Program-made: the position numbers and the translations under genes
Notes under the pieces: model-generated
The model's input: the letters and a program-made list of their open reading frames with translations, nothing else
Databases searched by the model: none
Told to the model about the DNA's origin: nothing
Shown here: positions 35,824-45,111 of the stretch, piece by piece
Numbering within the stretch: position 1 is the first letter of the stretch
How the letters are laid out: each line of letters starts with the position of its first letter
Assembly (NCBI RefSeq): GCF_900169305.1
Contig: NZ_FWDP01000004.1
Location: forward strand, 1,116,001 to 1,180,000
Direction: 5' to 3'
DNA length: 64,000 nucleotides
From: Marinilactibacillus piezotolerans
GTDB taxonomy: Bacteria; Bacillota; Bacilli; Lactobacillales; Carnobacteriaceae_A

Positions 35824-38013
35824 TTAGATGGTACAGCTCTCACATGCATTTGAGCCGATCTCTTCTGCATCATCGGTAAACGTCCGCACATAATAGATCG
35901 ATTTAATACCTTTTCTGTGTGCATAGTGTCTCAAGATATTCAAGTCACGAGTCGTCTGCTTCGTTGTCTTTTCTTTCCACTCGTAAACCCCTTCTGGGAT
36001 ATCTGAACGCATAAACAGTGTCAAACTCATTCCTTGATCCACATGTTTTTGTGCAGCAGCATAAATATCGATGACTTTACGCATATCCATGTCGTAGGCA
36101 CTCTTGTAGTAAGGCATCGTTTCATTAGATAAATAAGGCGCCGGATAGTATGTTTTCCCTGTCAGCTTCTCTTGTCTTTCTTCTACTAGACGAGTGATTG
36201 GATGAATACTGGCAGATGTTTCGTTCACATAACTGATTGACCCTGTAGGTGCTACTGCCATACGGTACTGATGGTACAATCCGTCTTTTTGCACATCCTG
36301 TTTCAAGGCAGTCCAGTCTTCTATCGTCGGAATCTTAATACCGCGGTCTTTGAAGATCGCTGCAACTTTTTCGTACTCAAAGGTATGCTCTGCTTCTGTA
36401 TACTTATCAAAATAAGTACCATTAGCATAGTCGGATTTTTCAAAATTATAGAATGTCTGACTGCGTTCTTTCGCAATCTTATTGCTGGCTTTTAATGTGT
36501 AATAGTTCAGCAGCATGAAATACGCATCCGTGAATTCAATCGATTCTGGTGAACCATAATGCATCTGATTCAACGCAAAGAACGTATGCAAGCCCATAGC
36601 GCCTAATCCAATCGTATGATATTTATCATTCCCATTTTTTATAGAAGGTACGGCATCAATGCTGGAACGATCTGTAACAAACGTTAATGAACGGACCATT
36701 GTATCAATTGAACGCTCAAAATCCGGAGTTGTCATTAAGTTGACGACGTTGGTTGAGCCCAAGTTGCAGCTGATATCCGTTCCCAGCGTTTCGTATTCTT
36801 GATTGTCTTTGATCAATGAAGGCTCTTGGATCTGCAGCACTTCACTACATAGATTACTCATCGTGATCGTCCCATACACAGGATTTGCTTTGTTTGCTGT
36901 ATCTATGTTGATCACATAAGGATATCCAGATTCTTGTTGTAATTTTGAGATTTCATTTTCTAGTTCGCGGGCATTGATTTTAGTTTTCTTGATTTCCGGG
37001 TTAGCAACCATGTTGTCGTATTCTTTTGTAATATCAACGTAAGCAAATGGTTCGCCGTAGATTCTTTCGACATCATACGGGCTGAACAAGTACATCTCTT
37101 CATTGCGTGCAGCCAGCTCGTAGAATTTATCTGGAACAACCACACCAAGCGACAATGTTTTTACGCGGACTTTTTCGTCGGCATTCTCTTTTTTAGTGGA
37201 TAAGAAACTCATAATATCCGGATGGAACAAGTTCAAGTAAACGGCACCTGCGCCATTTCGCTGACCTAACTGGTTCGAATAGCTGAAACTGTCTTCTAAT
37301 AACTTCATTACAGGCAAAACACCGCTAGAAGCATTTTCAATTTTCTTGATTGGATCCCCTGCAGCACGCAGGTTTGTCAGATTCACTCCAACACCTCCGC
37401 CGATACGCGAAAGTTGCAGTGCAGAGTTAATGGCACGTCCGATACTGTTCATATCATCAGTCGTTTGGATCAAGAAGCAGGAAACCAATTCGCCGCGACG
37501 TTTTCTGCCGGCATTCAAGAATGTCGGTGTAGCCGGCTGGTAACGCTGGTGGATAATTTCATCTGCGATTTTTCTAGCTAATGCTTCGTCTCCATCCGCT
37601 AAGTATAAAGCGTTGAAGGCAATACGATCTTCGAATCTTTCTAAGAAACGGTTACCATCATTCGTTTTCAGAGCATATTGTGTGTAAAACTTATAGGCCG
37701 CCATGAATGAGCGGAAACGAAAACGCTGATTGTACAGCTCTTCAAATAATTCGGTAATAAATGATTTTGAGTATTTTGAAATAAAGCCTTCTTCAATAAA
37801 ATCATGTTCGATCAGGTAGTCGATTTTTTCACTTACACTGTCAAAAGGGACAGTGTTCGGATTAACGTGCTCAATAAAATACGCTTTTACAGCTTCACGG
37901 TCTTTGTGAAGCGGAATCTGATTATTTACTGGTCGGTTGATTTCATTATTTAATTTAAAATACGTTACTTCTTTTGGCGTTGCTTTTACTGGACTATTTG
38001 AAGCCAAGATCAT
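35824..38013 (-). CDS. nrdE: Class Ib ribonucleotide reductase large subunit
   Basis: 729-aa catalytic subunit reducing NDPs. The active-site region includes GRKRRGELVSCFL (Cys) and NLCSEVLQIQEPS, the radical-transfer tyrosines lie near the C-terminus, and the tail CESCTI holds the redox Cys pair reduced by NrdH. The N-terminal ATP-cone is absent, as usual for class Ib. It overlaps the end of nrdI by 20 bp, showing translational coupling. Confidence 0.96.
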   Translation of the reverse strand: MILASNSPVKATPKEVTYFKLNNEINRPVNNQIPLHKDREAVKAYFIEHVNPNTVPFDSVSEKIDYLIEHDFIEEGFISKYSKSFITELFEELYNQRFRFRSFMAAYKFYTQYALKTNDGNRFLERFEDRIAFNALYLADGDEALARKIADEIIHQRYQPATPTFLNAGRKRRGELVSCFLIQTTDDMNSIGRAINSALQLSRIGGGVGVNLTNLRAAGDPIKKIENASSGVLPVMKLLEDSFSYSNQLGQRNGAGAVYLNLFHPDIMSFLSTKKENADEKVRVKTLSLGVVVPDKFYELAARNEEMYLFSPYDVERIYGEPFAYVDITKEYDNMVANPEIKKTKINARELENEISKLQQESGYPYVINIDTANKANPVYGTITMSNLCSEVLQIQEPSLIKDNQEYETLGTDISCNLGSTNVVNLMTTPDFERSIDTMVRSLTFVTDRSSIDAVPSIKNGNDKYHTIGLGAMGLHTFFALNQMHYGSPESIEFTDAYFMLLNYYTLKASNKIAKERSQTFYNFEKSDYANGTYFDKYTEAEHTFEYEKVAAIFKDRGIKIPTIEDWTALKQDVQKDGLYHQYRMAVAPTGSISYVNETSASIHPITRLVEERQEKLTGKTYYPAPYLSNETMPYYKSAYDMDMRKVIDIYAAAQKHVDQGMSLTLFMRSDIPEGVYEWKEKTTKQTTRDLNILRHYAHRKGIKSIYYVRTFTDDAEEIGSNACESCTI

Positions 38014-38365
38014 CCACCGCTTTCCTTATTTTTTTTACATCTTCTTCGTTTCCCTGGAACTCAAATTCATGGATCATTGGAACTTGATATTCTTCTGCAA
38101 GATCTTTTGCAGTAAATACAAATAGCTGACCAAAATTGAGATTGCCTCCGCCAGCTACGCCTTGTAAATGTGTCCTATTTTGTTCGGTCTCAATAAAATC
38201 ATTCAAGATCTCCGTGACTTCTTTATCATATGTCGGAGTAATAATGATATAAGGTTCATTGATAGGAATGAATGGATTTGTCGGCGTCAGTTCCAACAAA
38301 TCCATTCCCAGTTTATTGACGAACTTCCTAGTCTGTCCGGTCAGGGACATATACACGACTTTCAT
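37994..38365 (-). CDS. nrdI: NrdI flavodoxin-like activator of class Ib RNR
   Basis: 123 aa. The FMN phosphate loop SLTGQTRKFV near the N-terminus and IITPTY are typical. NrdI supplies superoxide for assembling the Mn(III)2-tyrosyl cofactor of NrdF. It lies 2 bp behind nrdH and overlaps nrdE. Confidence 0.95.
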   Translation of the reverse strand: MKVVYMSLTGQTRKFVNKLGMDLLELTPTNPFIPINEPYIIITPTYDKEVTEILNDFIETEQNRTHLQGVAGGGNLNFGQLFVFTAKDLAEEYQVPMIHEFEFQGNEEDVKKIRKAVDDLGFK

Positions 38366-38367
38366 AG

Positions 38368-38601
38368 TTACGCCAATTGGTTCAGCATATCCGGGCGGAA
38401 GCCGTTGAATGCTTCCAGACCTTCAGCCAATACGACCGGCAGTGAACTGAAACCCAAACTTTTCACTTCTTCGATCGCTGCTTCGTTTTCTGCAATATCT
38501 TTGACTTCGTATGGAATCCCTTTATCTTCCAAATATTTTTTTGTGAAATTGCACTGCATGCAATTTGGTTTTGAATAAACAATAACAGGTGTGTTTGACA
38601 T
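38368..38601 (-). CDS. nrdH: NrdH glutaredoxin-like redoxin
   Basis: 77 aa, thioredoxin fold with active site CMQC (KPNCMQCNFTKKYL) and C-terminal EAFNGFRPDML, as in NrdH. It reduces the NrdE tail with electrons from thioredoxin reductase. First gene of the nrdHIE(F) unit, with GGGAGG before the ATG and a NrdR-like box over the promoter. Confidence 0.95.
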   Translation of the reverse strand: MSNTPVIVYSKPNCMQCNFTKKYLEDKGIPYEVKDIAENEAAIEEVKSLGFSSLPVVLAEGLEAFNGFRPDMLNQLA

Positions 38602-38648
38602 AATAACTTCCTCCCAGTGAATGATGACAGGCTGATTCAGCTTGTTTC

Positions 38649-38677
38649 ATTATAAGAGAGCTGATCTATATATTGTG
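38649..38677 (-). promoter_or_regulatory. nrdH promoter with a degenerate NrdR box
   Basis: -10 TATAAT (38649-38654). Upstream, covering the -35 region, CACAATATATAGAT (38664-38677) resembles the NrdR box ACACWATATWTWGTGT. This is where a repressor would sit. Confidence 0.55.
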
Positions 38678-38805
38678 GCTGCTTCATTTTATCTGCAGTC
38701 ACATTTTGGTTCTGCGCTCTCTCTATATCGTATCTATTATTTTACATGAGTTAGAAAAATATTCAAGGATAAAACACTGCATGTAGAAAATAAATTTAAA
38801 CCGAA

Positions 38806-38819
38806 CACAACATGTTGTG
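38806..38819. promoter_or_regulatory. Perfect 14-bp palindrome in the nrd leader region
   Basis: CACAACATGTTGTG also resembles a NrdR box in its outer bases. It lies between the hairpin at 38826-38882 and the proximal nrdH promoter. Confidence 0.4.
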
Positions 38820-38825
38820 CCAACG

Positions 38826-38882
38826 CACAAAAAAGACACTCCCGTCTTTCCGTCTGAATAGAGCGGAAAATCGAGAGTGTAC
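38826..38882 (-). terminator. Terminator-like hairpin between yabA and nrdH
   Basis: Minus-strand ACACTCTCG...CGGGAGTGT with an inner CCG/CGG stem, followed by CTTTTTTG. It ends the yabA transcript, or attenuates a transcript starting at the distal NrdR box. A second dyad GTACAAGGATTTGTAC (38879-38894) overlaps its base. Confidence 0.7.
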
Positions 38883-38925
38883 AAGGATTTGTACTTGTCA
38901 TATGCTTTTTTGTTTTTATCATCTA

Positions 38926-38941
38926 ACACTATATATAGTGT
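38926..38941. promoter_or_regulatory. Perfect NrdR box
   Basis: ACACTATATATAGTGT is a perfect 16-bp palindrome and a full match to the NrdR-box consensus. It lies only 12 bp behind the yabA stop and about 325 bp upstream of nrdH. Confidence 0.8.
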
Positions 38942-38953
38942 CTGCTTTTTTAC

Positions 38954-39298
38954 TTATTTTCTTTCACCGTAGATAACTTCCAAACAAAATGCACATGGTT
39001 CATCGCCGTCTCGTCTGGATCCATAAAACAAGTTGCAGACATGGAAACCATCTTCGTAGATTTTCTCCAAATTCATTCGAGACTTTGTCATACCGCTGTC
39101 AGTAATTTGTTTTTCGATCGACTGCTGCTTGATCACTTCAGCCAGTCTGTCTCTTAGATGCTGATTTTCCATACTGAGGGCATGATTTTCTTCTGTCAGC
39201 TGAGACAGCTCCTGCTTTACTTGTTTAAGCGATTTGAGAGTGGCTTCTGCTTGGACTTCCAATTCAGAAAATGTGTCATGTAACTCTTTTTTATTCAT
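38954..39298 (-). CDS. yabA: Replication initiation control protein YabA
   Basis: 114 aa. An N-terminal coiled coil (residues about 5-60, heptad-rich LKQVKQELSQLTEENHALS) mediates tetramerisation. A C-terminal zinc domain (FHVCNLFYG and CAFCLEVIYG) binds DnaA and DnaN and limits over-initiation. It belongs to the holB block, but the usual ricT gene between holB and yabA is absent. Confidence 0.93.
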   Translation of the reverse strand: MNKKELHDTFSELEVQAEATLKSLKQVKQELSQLTEENHALSMENQHLRDRLAEVIKQQSIEKQITDSGMTKSRMNLEKIYEDGFHVCNLFYGSRRDGDEPCAFCLEVIYGERK

Positions 39299-39672
39299 TA
39301 TTCACCACTTTTTCATTTCTCTGCAGATTTATTATTGTTTCAACGGTTAACCTTTACTTCTTGTGAATCTTTTTATACTTTTTCAGTAAATCGCGCATAG
39401 ATGCGATTGCCTTATAATAGCATAACACGATTAGAAATCAATTGGCAAACCCCAAAATCAAAAAATATTTAAAACATTTTATTCTGCTTCAAGTTTAACT
39501 GGTGATTTGAATCATTCCTTGAATCTGAGACTCAGATAGATAATTTAATAGGAAAAACCATTATCAATTGAGACGGTTCTTACAATCAGCTGTACGACTG
39601 TAAGAAATCGGCAGACAACGTTTGATTATTTATATTGATTAAATAGAAATTTATTTATAATGTGTGTACTTC
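39299..39672. other. Gene-free gap where ricT would be expected
   Basis: No ORF on either strand. It contains a likely yabA promoter around 39410-39425 (minus TATTAT/TATAAG) and an 8-bp perfect stem TTCTTACA/TGTAAGAA around 39572-39604 without a T-run. No trace of ricT (PSP1 family) was recognised. Confidence 0.6.
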
Positions 39673-40656
39673 TTAAATAGAAACGATTTGTAAAGCAACA
39701 TCTTCAAATATTCCCTGAGCAGCGACATTGCTGTTCAATTTCTTTTTAGCAGCAAGCAGCAGTTCTAAAATAGCCGTCAGCTGCCGACTGGACATCTGGT
39801 CCGCTATTTTTTTCAATTCAGCTTCATGGTTCAAAAATGCTGGCTGCACCTGTTCGGAATAGGTAAGATTCAGCAGATCCCGGTAAATAATGATCAGCAG
39901 ATCTACAACTTGATGATAGGTCTCGCGGTCCTTCGCTGCCCCCATCAAGTCTGTTTGTACGTATACAAAGGCCTGCTCATCCCTTTTCGCTAACAGCTTG
40001 AACCATCCCCATAGTGTTTGGACTAGATTCTGAAAAGCTTCTTCCTGAGCGAGTTCGACTGCTTTAGCCGCATCATGTGTCATCCGCGCAGTCAGTGAGG
40101 CCTGTGAAAGAGTCAATCCCCGATTTTCAAGCTCCACTATTCGTTCTGAGAGTGGTCGAACAGGAAAGTGAACAATCTGACATCGTGATAAAATTGTCGG
40201 CAGGAGCCGCTGTTTAGCAGATGTCAGCAGCAATGCTGTTACATCCCCGTCTGGTTCCTCCAAAAATTTCAGCAAGCTGTTCGCTGCATTTTGCGTCATT
40301 TTTTCAACATCCTCAATAATGAACAGCTTACGCTTACTTTCAACTCCGCTTTTAGAAAATTCTTCCTTCAGCTCTCTAACTTGAGCCACTTTGATGGAAA
40401 GTCCGTCTGGTTCGATTTCAATAATATCGGGTTGTTGGTGCGTGTCTATGCGCTGACATTGATGACACTTCCCGCAAGGCTGCTGTTCTTCAGAATAGTG
40501 AGGACAGAATAGTGCCTTTGCGACCCATAATGCCATCTCTTTTTTTCCGGCACCAGCCACCCCTTCAAACAGGTAAGCATGCTGAAGTGTCTGATTCTCG
40601 ATCAATTTAGAAAACAGCCGATGAATACTCGGCTGTTTTTCAGTAATGGTCGACAT
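39673..40656 (-). CDS. holB: DNA polymerase III delta' subunit
   Basis: 327-aa AAA+ clamp-loader subunit. The degenerate Walker A EGVAGAGKKE, the zinc module CPHYSEEQQPCGKCHQC, and the sensor/SRC region LLLTSAKQRLLPTILSRCQ are seen. It follows darA (22 bp). It works with DnaX and HolA to load the beta clamp. Confidence 0.94.
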   Translation of the reverse strand: MSTITEKQPSIHRLFSKLIENQTLQHAYLFEGVAGAGKKEMALWVAKALFCPHYSEEQQPCGKCHQCQRIDTHQQPDIIEIEPDGLSIKVAQVRELKEEFSKSGVESKRKLFIIEDVEKMTQNAANSLLKFLEEPDGDVTALLLTSAKQRLLPTILSRCQIVHFPVRPLSERIVELENRGLTLSQASLTARMTHDAAKAVELAQEEAFQNLVQTLWGWFKLLAKRDEQAFVYVQTDLMGAAKDRETYHQVVDLLIIIYRDLLNLTYSEQVQPAFLNHEAELKKIADQMSSRQLTAILELLLAAKKKLNSNVAAQGIFEDVALQIVSI

Positions 40657-40678
40657 AATTCGTCTCCCCTATTTCAAT

Positions 40679-41008
40679 TTAATATTGTTGGAACTGGTCA
40701 ATTGGCAGGACGAATAACGTAGCGCCTCCAACTTCAACATCTACTGGATAAGTTAAATCAGACTCTAATGTAAAATCATAAGAAGGCGGGCTCATCATCG
40801 TCTGACTTCTAGTAGAGCAAGTTTCTTTTATCAAAGCTAGGACACCTTCGACTCTGCGATCTTCTACACCAATTAAAAATGTAGTATTTCCTGCACGGAG
40901 AAATCCGCCTGTTGATGATAACTTGGTTGCTCGGATACCCTTTTCTACAAATTCATCAGCCAAACGTTTGCTGTCTTGGTTTTGTATGATTGCTACGATT
41001 AGTTTCAT
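40679..41008 (-). CDS. darA: Cyclic-di-AMP receptor DarA (YaaQ)
   Basis: 109-aa PII-like trimeric protein (MKLIVAIIQNQDSKRLADEF, then KLSSTGGFLRAGNTTFLIGV). Family members bind c-di-AMP; the downstream role is unclear. It is 34 bp behind tmk and 22 bp before holB, the same order as in Bacillus. Confidence 0.94.
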   Translation of the reverse strand: MKLIVAIIQNQDSKRLADEFVEKGIRATKLSSTGGFLRAGNTTFLIGVEDRRVEGVLALIKETCSTRSQTMMSPPSYDFTLESDLTYPVDVEVGGATLFVLPIDQFQQY

Positions 41009-41042
41009 TACGTATTCATCCTTTCTGATTGTGTTCGCCGTT

Positions 41043-41678
41043 CTATTTTTTTAACACGGATTGAAGAGCCTGAAAGGCCTTCTCAAAGACAACTTGCTGA
41101 TCATCACTTGCATCAATCACAACAAATCGATCCGGATCTTTTTCAATCATTAAATGGTACGCCTTGCGCACCTCTTCATGGAATGTGACAGCTTCCAGCT
41201 CTAGACGATCCTGCTGGCGATTAGACTGTTTATCTTTGATTCGCTGCAGTCCGACTTCAGCTTCCACATCGAGATACAATGTCAAGTCAGGCGTCAATCC
41301 TTCAATCGCGAACTCATTGAGGTCTCTGACTTTTTCCATTCCGATTCCTCTGGCCTGTCCCTGATAGGCGATCGAACTGTCCACAAAGCGGTCGCATAAA
41401 ACCATGTCTCCTCTAGAGAGTGCAGGCAAGATTTTTTCTACAACGTGCTGTCGCCGGCTGGCTGCCAGCAGCAAGGCTTCTGTACGTGCATCCATTTCTG
41501 TGTAAGCAGGATTCAACAGCAATCCGCGAATTTCTTCAGCAATCGCACTGCCGCCCGGTTCACGTGTCACCACGATTGGACGATCGATCGTATCTTGCAG
41601 TGCCGGAACCAGCTGCTGCAGCAAACTCGATTTCCCTGCTCCGTCCGGTCCTTCAATCGTTATAAACAACCCTGTCAC
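41043..41678 (-). CDS. tmk: Thymidylate kinase
   Basis: 211 aa, dTMP to dTDP. P-loop EGPDGAGKSSLL near the N-terminus, the dTMP-binding DRFVDSSIAYQG (DRY/F motif) and the lid region. GTG start at 41678 with GAGGAAACAAA upstream. Heads the tmk-darA-holB unit behind a terminator. Confidence 0.96.
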   Translation of the reverse strand: MTGLFITIEGPDGAGKSSLLQQLVPALQDTIDRPIVVTREPGGSAIAEEIRGLLLNPAYTEMDARTEALLLAASRRQHVVEKILPALSRGDMVLCDRFVDSSIAYQGQARGIGMEKVRDLNEFAIEGLTPDLTLYLDVEAEVGLQRIKDKQSNRQQDRLELEAVTFHEEVRKAYHLMIEKDPDRFVVIDASDDQQVVFEKAFQALQSVLKK

Positions 41679-41792
41679 TTTGTTTCCTCAATTCTAAAAA
41701 ATTCTCTTCTTTATTTTATTATACGGTAGATTCGACCCGGTTGTCTATGTATTTTGTAAAAGCTTTTGCAGTCCAGCAATAAACAAATCCAA

Positions 41793-41860
41793 TAAAAAAA
41801 GCAAATGCCCCCCTATTTCTTAACCCGATAAAGTCAAGAAGCAGGACTGATCATTTGCTT
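41793..41860 (-). terminator. Terminator of dnaX-ebfC-recR-yaaL
   Basis: AGCAAATG (41800-41807) pairs with CATTTGCT (41852-41859) around a longer structured loop (TTCTT/AAGAA); seven T's follow on the minus strand. Confidence 0.8.
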
Positions 41861-41876
41861 TTCATAGTCTCTCTTT

Positions 41877-42095
41877 TTATTTTCCACTGATGTTTCTGAC
41901 TCTTGCTTCTTTGAATAGATAGAAATATTTAGCTTGGGCCAGTTTGCGGTCTGCTTTTTGCTTAGGATGCTCTTCTACAATGATTTCTTCTAATAATTTT
42001 GACTGCTCCCAAGCTTCCTTCTGATGCTCTATCAGCATCAGCAATTTTTCATCATAGCCTTTTTTGAGTTTTGATTTTTTCCTAAATAATCCCAT
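41877..42095 (-). CDS. yaaL: YaaL-family protein (DUF2508)
   Basis: 72-aa basic helical protein (MGLFRKKSKLKKGYDEKLL) of unknown role, always next to recR. 11 bp behind recR; last gene before the terminator. Confidence 0.9.
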   Translation of the reverse strand: MGLFRKKSKLKKGYDEKLLMLIEHQKEAWEQSKLLEEIIVEEHPKQKADRKLAQAKYFYLFKEARVRNISGK

Positions 42096-42106
42096 TTCTG
42101 ATTCCT

Positions 42107-42703
42107 CTACATTTCTCTACGGCCTTCGACAGCTTTCAGCAAGGTCACTTCATCTGCATATTCAATATCGCTGCCCACAGAAAGTCCATGTGCTAAACGA
42201 GAAACTCGGATACCAGACGGCTTGATCAGACGAGATAAGTACATTGCTGTTGCTTCTCCCTCGGCAGTCGCATTCGTCGCAATGATCACTTCTTTGACTT
42301 CTTCATTTTGAAGACGTTTGATCAGATCAGGAATATTAATATCTTCAGGTCCTGTCCCTTCAATCGGAGACAATACACCATGCAGAACATGGTAGAGACC
42401 TTTGAATTCCTGCATTTTCTCCATTGAGATGACATCTTTCGGGTGCTCGACCACTAGAATCAGAGACTGATCACGGTTTTTATCTCTGCAGATTTCGCAA
42501 GGATCTTGTTCTGTCATATTGCCGCAGACCGAACAATAAGTCAGATCCCGTTTCACACTGATCAAAGATCTGGCGAACCCTGTAACATCTTCTTCGTTCA
42601 TATTGACGGTATAAAAAGCCAGGCGGGCAGCAGTTTTCTCCCCAATTCCTGGCAGTTTCATATAGCTTTCCATTAATTTTGAGATCGGTTCTGGATAATG
42701 CAT
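42107..42703 (-). CDS. recR: Recombination mediator RecR
   Basis: 198 aa. A helix-hairpin-helix start ([18 protein letters not shown]), a zinc finger [18 protein letters not shown], and a TOPRIM domain ([13 protein letters not shown], and [19 protein letters not shown]). Works with RecF and RecO in RecA loading. Confidence 0.97.
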   Translation of the reverse strand: MHYPEPISKLMESYMKLPGIGEKTAARLAFYTVNMNEEDVTGFARSLISVKRDLTYCSVCGNMTEQDPCEICRDKNRDQSLILVVEHPKDVISMEKMQEFKGLYHVLHGVLSPIEGTGPEDINIPDLIKRLQNEEVKEVIIATNATAEGEATAMYLSRLIKPSGIRVSRLAHGLSVGSDIEYADEVTLLKAVEGRREM

Positions 42704-42778
42704 GACCGTTTCCTTTCTATAACATCCGCTGAATCAGCAGATGCTGCTAGAGTTAATGGTAACTTAACTAGTATAGGA

Positions 42779-43099
42779 TTATAATCCGGGCATACCCAAT
42801 CCTTTAGTGTATTTACCCATTACACGTTCTGTTTCAGCATCTACTTTTTCAAGTGCATTATTGACAGCAAGTAAAACTAAGTCTTCAATAATTTCAACAT
42901 CTTCAGGATCAACAATTTCTTCTTTGATTGAAACATTTTTAAGTTTCTTATCTCCTGTAAAGGTTACTGTTACTAAATCATCATTCGCTGAACCTGTAAA
43001 TTCTGTCTGATTCAACGTTTCTTGGGCAACGCCCATCTCTTTTTGCATTTTTTGCATTTTCTTCATCATACCTTGCATATTTCCCATTCCACCGCGCAT
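42779..43099 (-). CDS. ebfC: Nucleoid-associated protein YbaB/EbfC
   Basis: 106 aa with a Met/Gly-rich N-terminus, a central beta domain (GDKKLKNVSIKEEIVDPEDVE) and a C-terminal helix. A DNA-binding dimer. It sits between dnaX and recR, the conserved order. Confidence 0.95.
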   Translation of the reverse strand: MRGGMGNMQGMMKKMQKMQKEMGVAQETLNQTEFTGSANDDLVTVTFTGDKKLKNVSIKEEIVDPEDVEIIEDLVLLAVNNALEKVDAETERVMGKYTKGLGMPGL

Positions 43100-43136
43100 A
43101 ATTGTATCTTCCTTTCTATTTGTTGTTTTCGCTGCG

Positions 43137-44858
43137 TTATTCTTTTACTTGAACAAATGATTCTCCAAAGAGTTTGAAAGCTTCTGAAACAATCTGATCT
43201 TCTTTGGGATCAGGTGCTGCTGCTTCCTGATTGTCTTCAGCAGATGTACTGTCTTCTTTCATCTGCTTGATGAATTCCTGGCGAACGATCGGCCATTGTT
43301 CAGCAGGTACGCTGATCATTTCTGCTCTGTGTCCAATCACTTTTTCAAGATACTCACCGATTGCATCTAAAAGAATGGTATCATTCGTTGCTCTTTCACA
43401 TAGAATATCATAATCAAAGGTCACGACCAACCCTTGAGGACTTGCTGCTACAGGAGTCGATGTATTCATAATGGCTTTCTGACTTGCTTCCAGTACATTC
43501 ATCAAATCAGGCCAAACATCTTTCAATTGTGACAAATCCTGTCTGGTGGCATTTTCCAGCACTCTATGCACAGATGTTTTATTGACTTTGAAAACAGACT
43601 TGCTGCTGGAACTCCGTTTGGCTTTTTGAGGAGCTGGTTTTGCTGTCCCTTGGTTCGCCGTTACGTTCTGCATCAGTTTCTGCATCTCTGCCAGCTGTTT
43701 TTTCAAAGCCGCCACTTCCTGCACTTGATCATCTGCCCCACCAGAAGACGGTGCTGTACTGGCTGTCTGCACCGCAGCTCTGGCTTGCGTTAGCCGAACG
43801 GTTGCTACTTCTAGATAAACTTCAGCATGATTAGACAAGCGCATTTCCTGCTGCGTCTCATTGAATACTTGGATCACTTCATACAGCAGTGCCGCTGGAA
43901 CTTGTTCTGCAAGTTCTGCGAATCCATCATCCGCTTTTGCCATCTTCAGCAGCGTATCTGCTTGAGACGTCTGATAGAGCAGCAAGTCCCGGCTGAACAA
44001 GATCATATCCTCAACAAATCGGCTTGGATCTTTCCCTTCTGCAATTAATGCATGAAGAATATTCAGTCCTTTTTCTGTTTCGTGTGAATACAAAGCTTCA
44101 ATATAACCTTCCAGCAATTCCTGCGTTATGCTGCCGGTAATTCTCATCGCATCTTCTGTCTGGAGCGCTCCTTCGGAAAATGACAAAGCCTGGTCCAAAA
44201 TGCTTAAAGCATCCCGCATCCCGCCTTCTGCTGCTTTAGCAATAGTCTGAAGTGCATCTTCAGCATAATCCACTTCTTTTTGTGTCAGGATATACCGCAT
44301 CCGTTCCACAATATCCTGCGGCGAAATTCTTCTGAAATCAAATCGCTGTGTTCTGGAAATAATCGTCAGCGGAATTTTATGCGGTTCTGTCGTTGCTAGA
44401 ATAAAGATAACATTTGCCGGCGGCTCTTCTAATGTTTTCAACAAAGCATTGAATGCTCCCATTGAAAGCATATGGACCTCATCGATAATATACACTTTAT
44501 AGTCCGCTTGTGTAGGTGCATAATTGGCTTTGTCCCGGATATCTCTGATTTCTTCGACTCCGTTGTTGCTGGCCGCATCAATCTCGATCACATCGCCCAG
44601 TTTCCCTTGTGTAATCGATTGACAGAGATCGCATTCATTACACGGTTCGCCGTCTTGACTATGCGTACAGTTAATGGCTTTAGCAAAAATCTTGGCCGCA
44701 CTTGTCTTACCTGTTCCACGGGGACCTGTAAACAGATAAGCATGACTTGTCTTATTTTGGACTAACGCATTCTTCAGCGTTTGAGTGATGGCTTGCTGAC
44801 CGGCAATATCTTCAAATCGCTGAGGACGCCAGACTCGGTAAAGTGCTTGGTAGCTCAT
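43137..44858 (-). CDS. dnaX: DNA polymerase III subunits gamma/tau
   Basis: 573-aa clamp-loader ATPase. N-terminal VWRPQRFEDIAGQQ, Walker A FTGPRGTGKTSAAKI, a zinc module (C..CNECDLC), Walker B IDEVHMLS and SRC (IISRTQRFDFRR). The low-complexity Gln/Ala/Ser/Lys linker (about 370-425) leads to the tau-like C-terminal domain. A TATAAT lies at 44949-44954. It follows the SRP RNA gene, as in Bacillus. Confidence 0.96.
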   Translation of the reverse strand: MSYQALYRVWRPQRFEDIAGQQAITQTLKNALVQNKTSHAYLFTGPRGTGKTSAAKIFAKAINCTHSQDGEPCNECDLCQSITQGKLGDVIEIDAASNNGVEEIRDIRDKANYAPTQADYKVYIIDEVHMLSMGAFNALLKTLEEPPANVIFILATTEPHKIPLTIISRTQRFDFRRISPQDIVERMRYILTQKEVDYAEDALQTIAKAAEGGMRDALSILDQALSFSEGALQTEDAMRITGSITQELLEGYIEALYSHETEKGLNILHALIAEGKDPSRFVEDMILFSRDLLLYQTSQADTLLKMAKADDGFAELAEQVPAALLYEVIQVFNETQQEMRLSNHAEVYLEVATVRLTQARAAVQTASTAPSSGGADDQVQEVAALKKQLAEMQKLMQNVTANQGTAKPAPQKAKRSSSSKSVFKVNKTSVHRVLENATRQDLSQLKDVWPDLMNVLEASQKAIMNTSTPVAASPQGLVVTFDYDILCERATNDTILLDAIGEYLEKVIGHRAEMISVPAEQWPIVRQEFIKQMKEDSTSAEDNQEAAAPDPKEDQIVSEAFKLFGESFVQVKE

Positions 44859-45043
44859 GATTCCCCTCTTTTCTCTTTATATTCCAGATCATTTTTCTTG
44901 ATTGATCAGATGTTTCCGTTCAACTCGCTGGGAGTCGGTCTACTCTCTATTATAAGTGAATTCAGATAAAATAAAACATAAATTTTAACGATATATTATG
45001 ATAAATGGCTGCCATTTTGATTAATGTATGTGCAGAAACAGAA

Positions 45044-45080
45044 AAAAAGATGCCCTCATAAAAGGAACATCTCTTTTCTT
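45044..45080 (-). terminator. Terminator behind the SRP RNA
   Basis: Minus-strand AGATG...CATCT with inner TCC/GGG and a T7 run. Confidence 0.7.
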
Positions 45081-45111
45081 ATATGCACAAATTCACTTTG
45101 TTCATAACTAT

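Noticed and set aside
38168-38578. A 136-codon plus-strand ORF
   Set aside because: Antisense to nrdI and nrdH, which are clear; no independent support.
38723-38929. Two overlapping ORFs (68 and 61 codons) upstream of nrdH
   Set aside because: They run through a terminator hairpin and palindromes, lack ribosome sites and show no family features.
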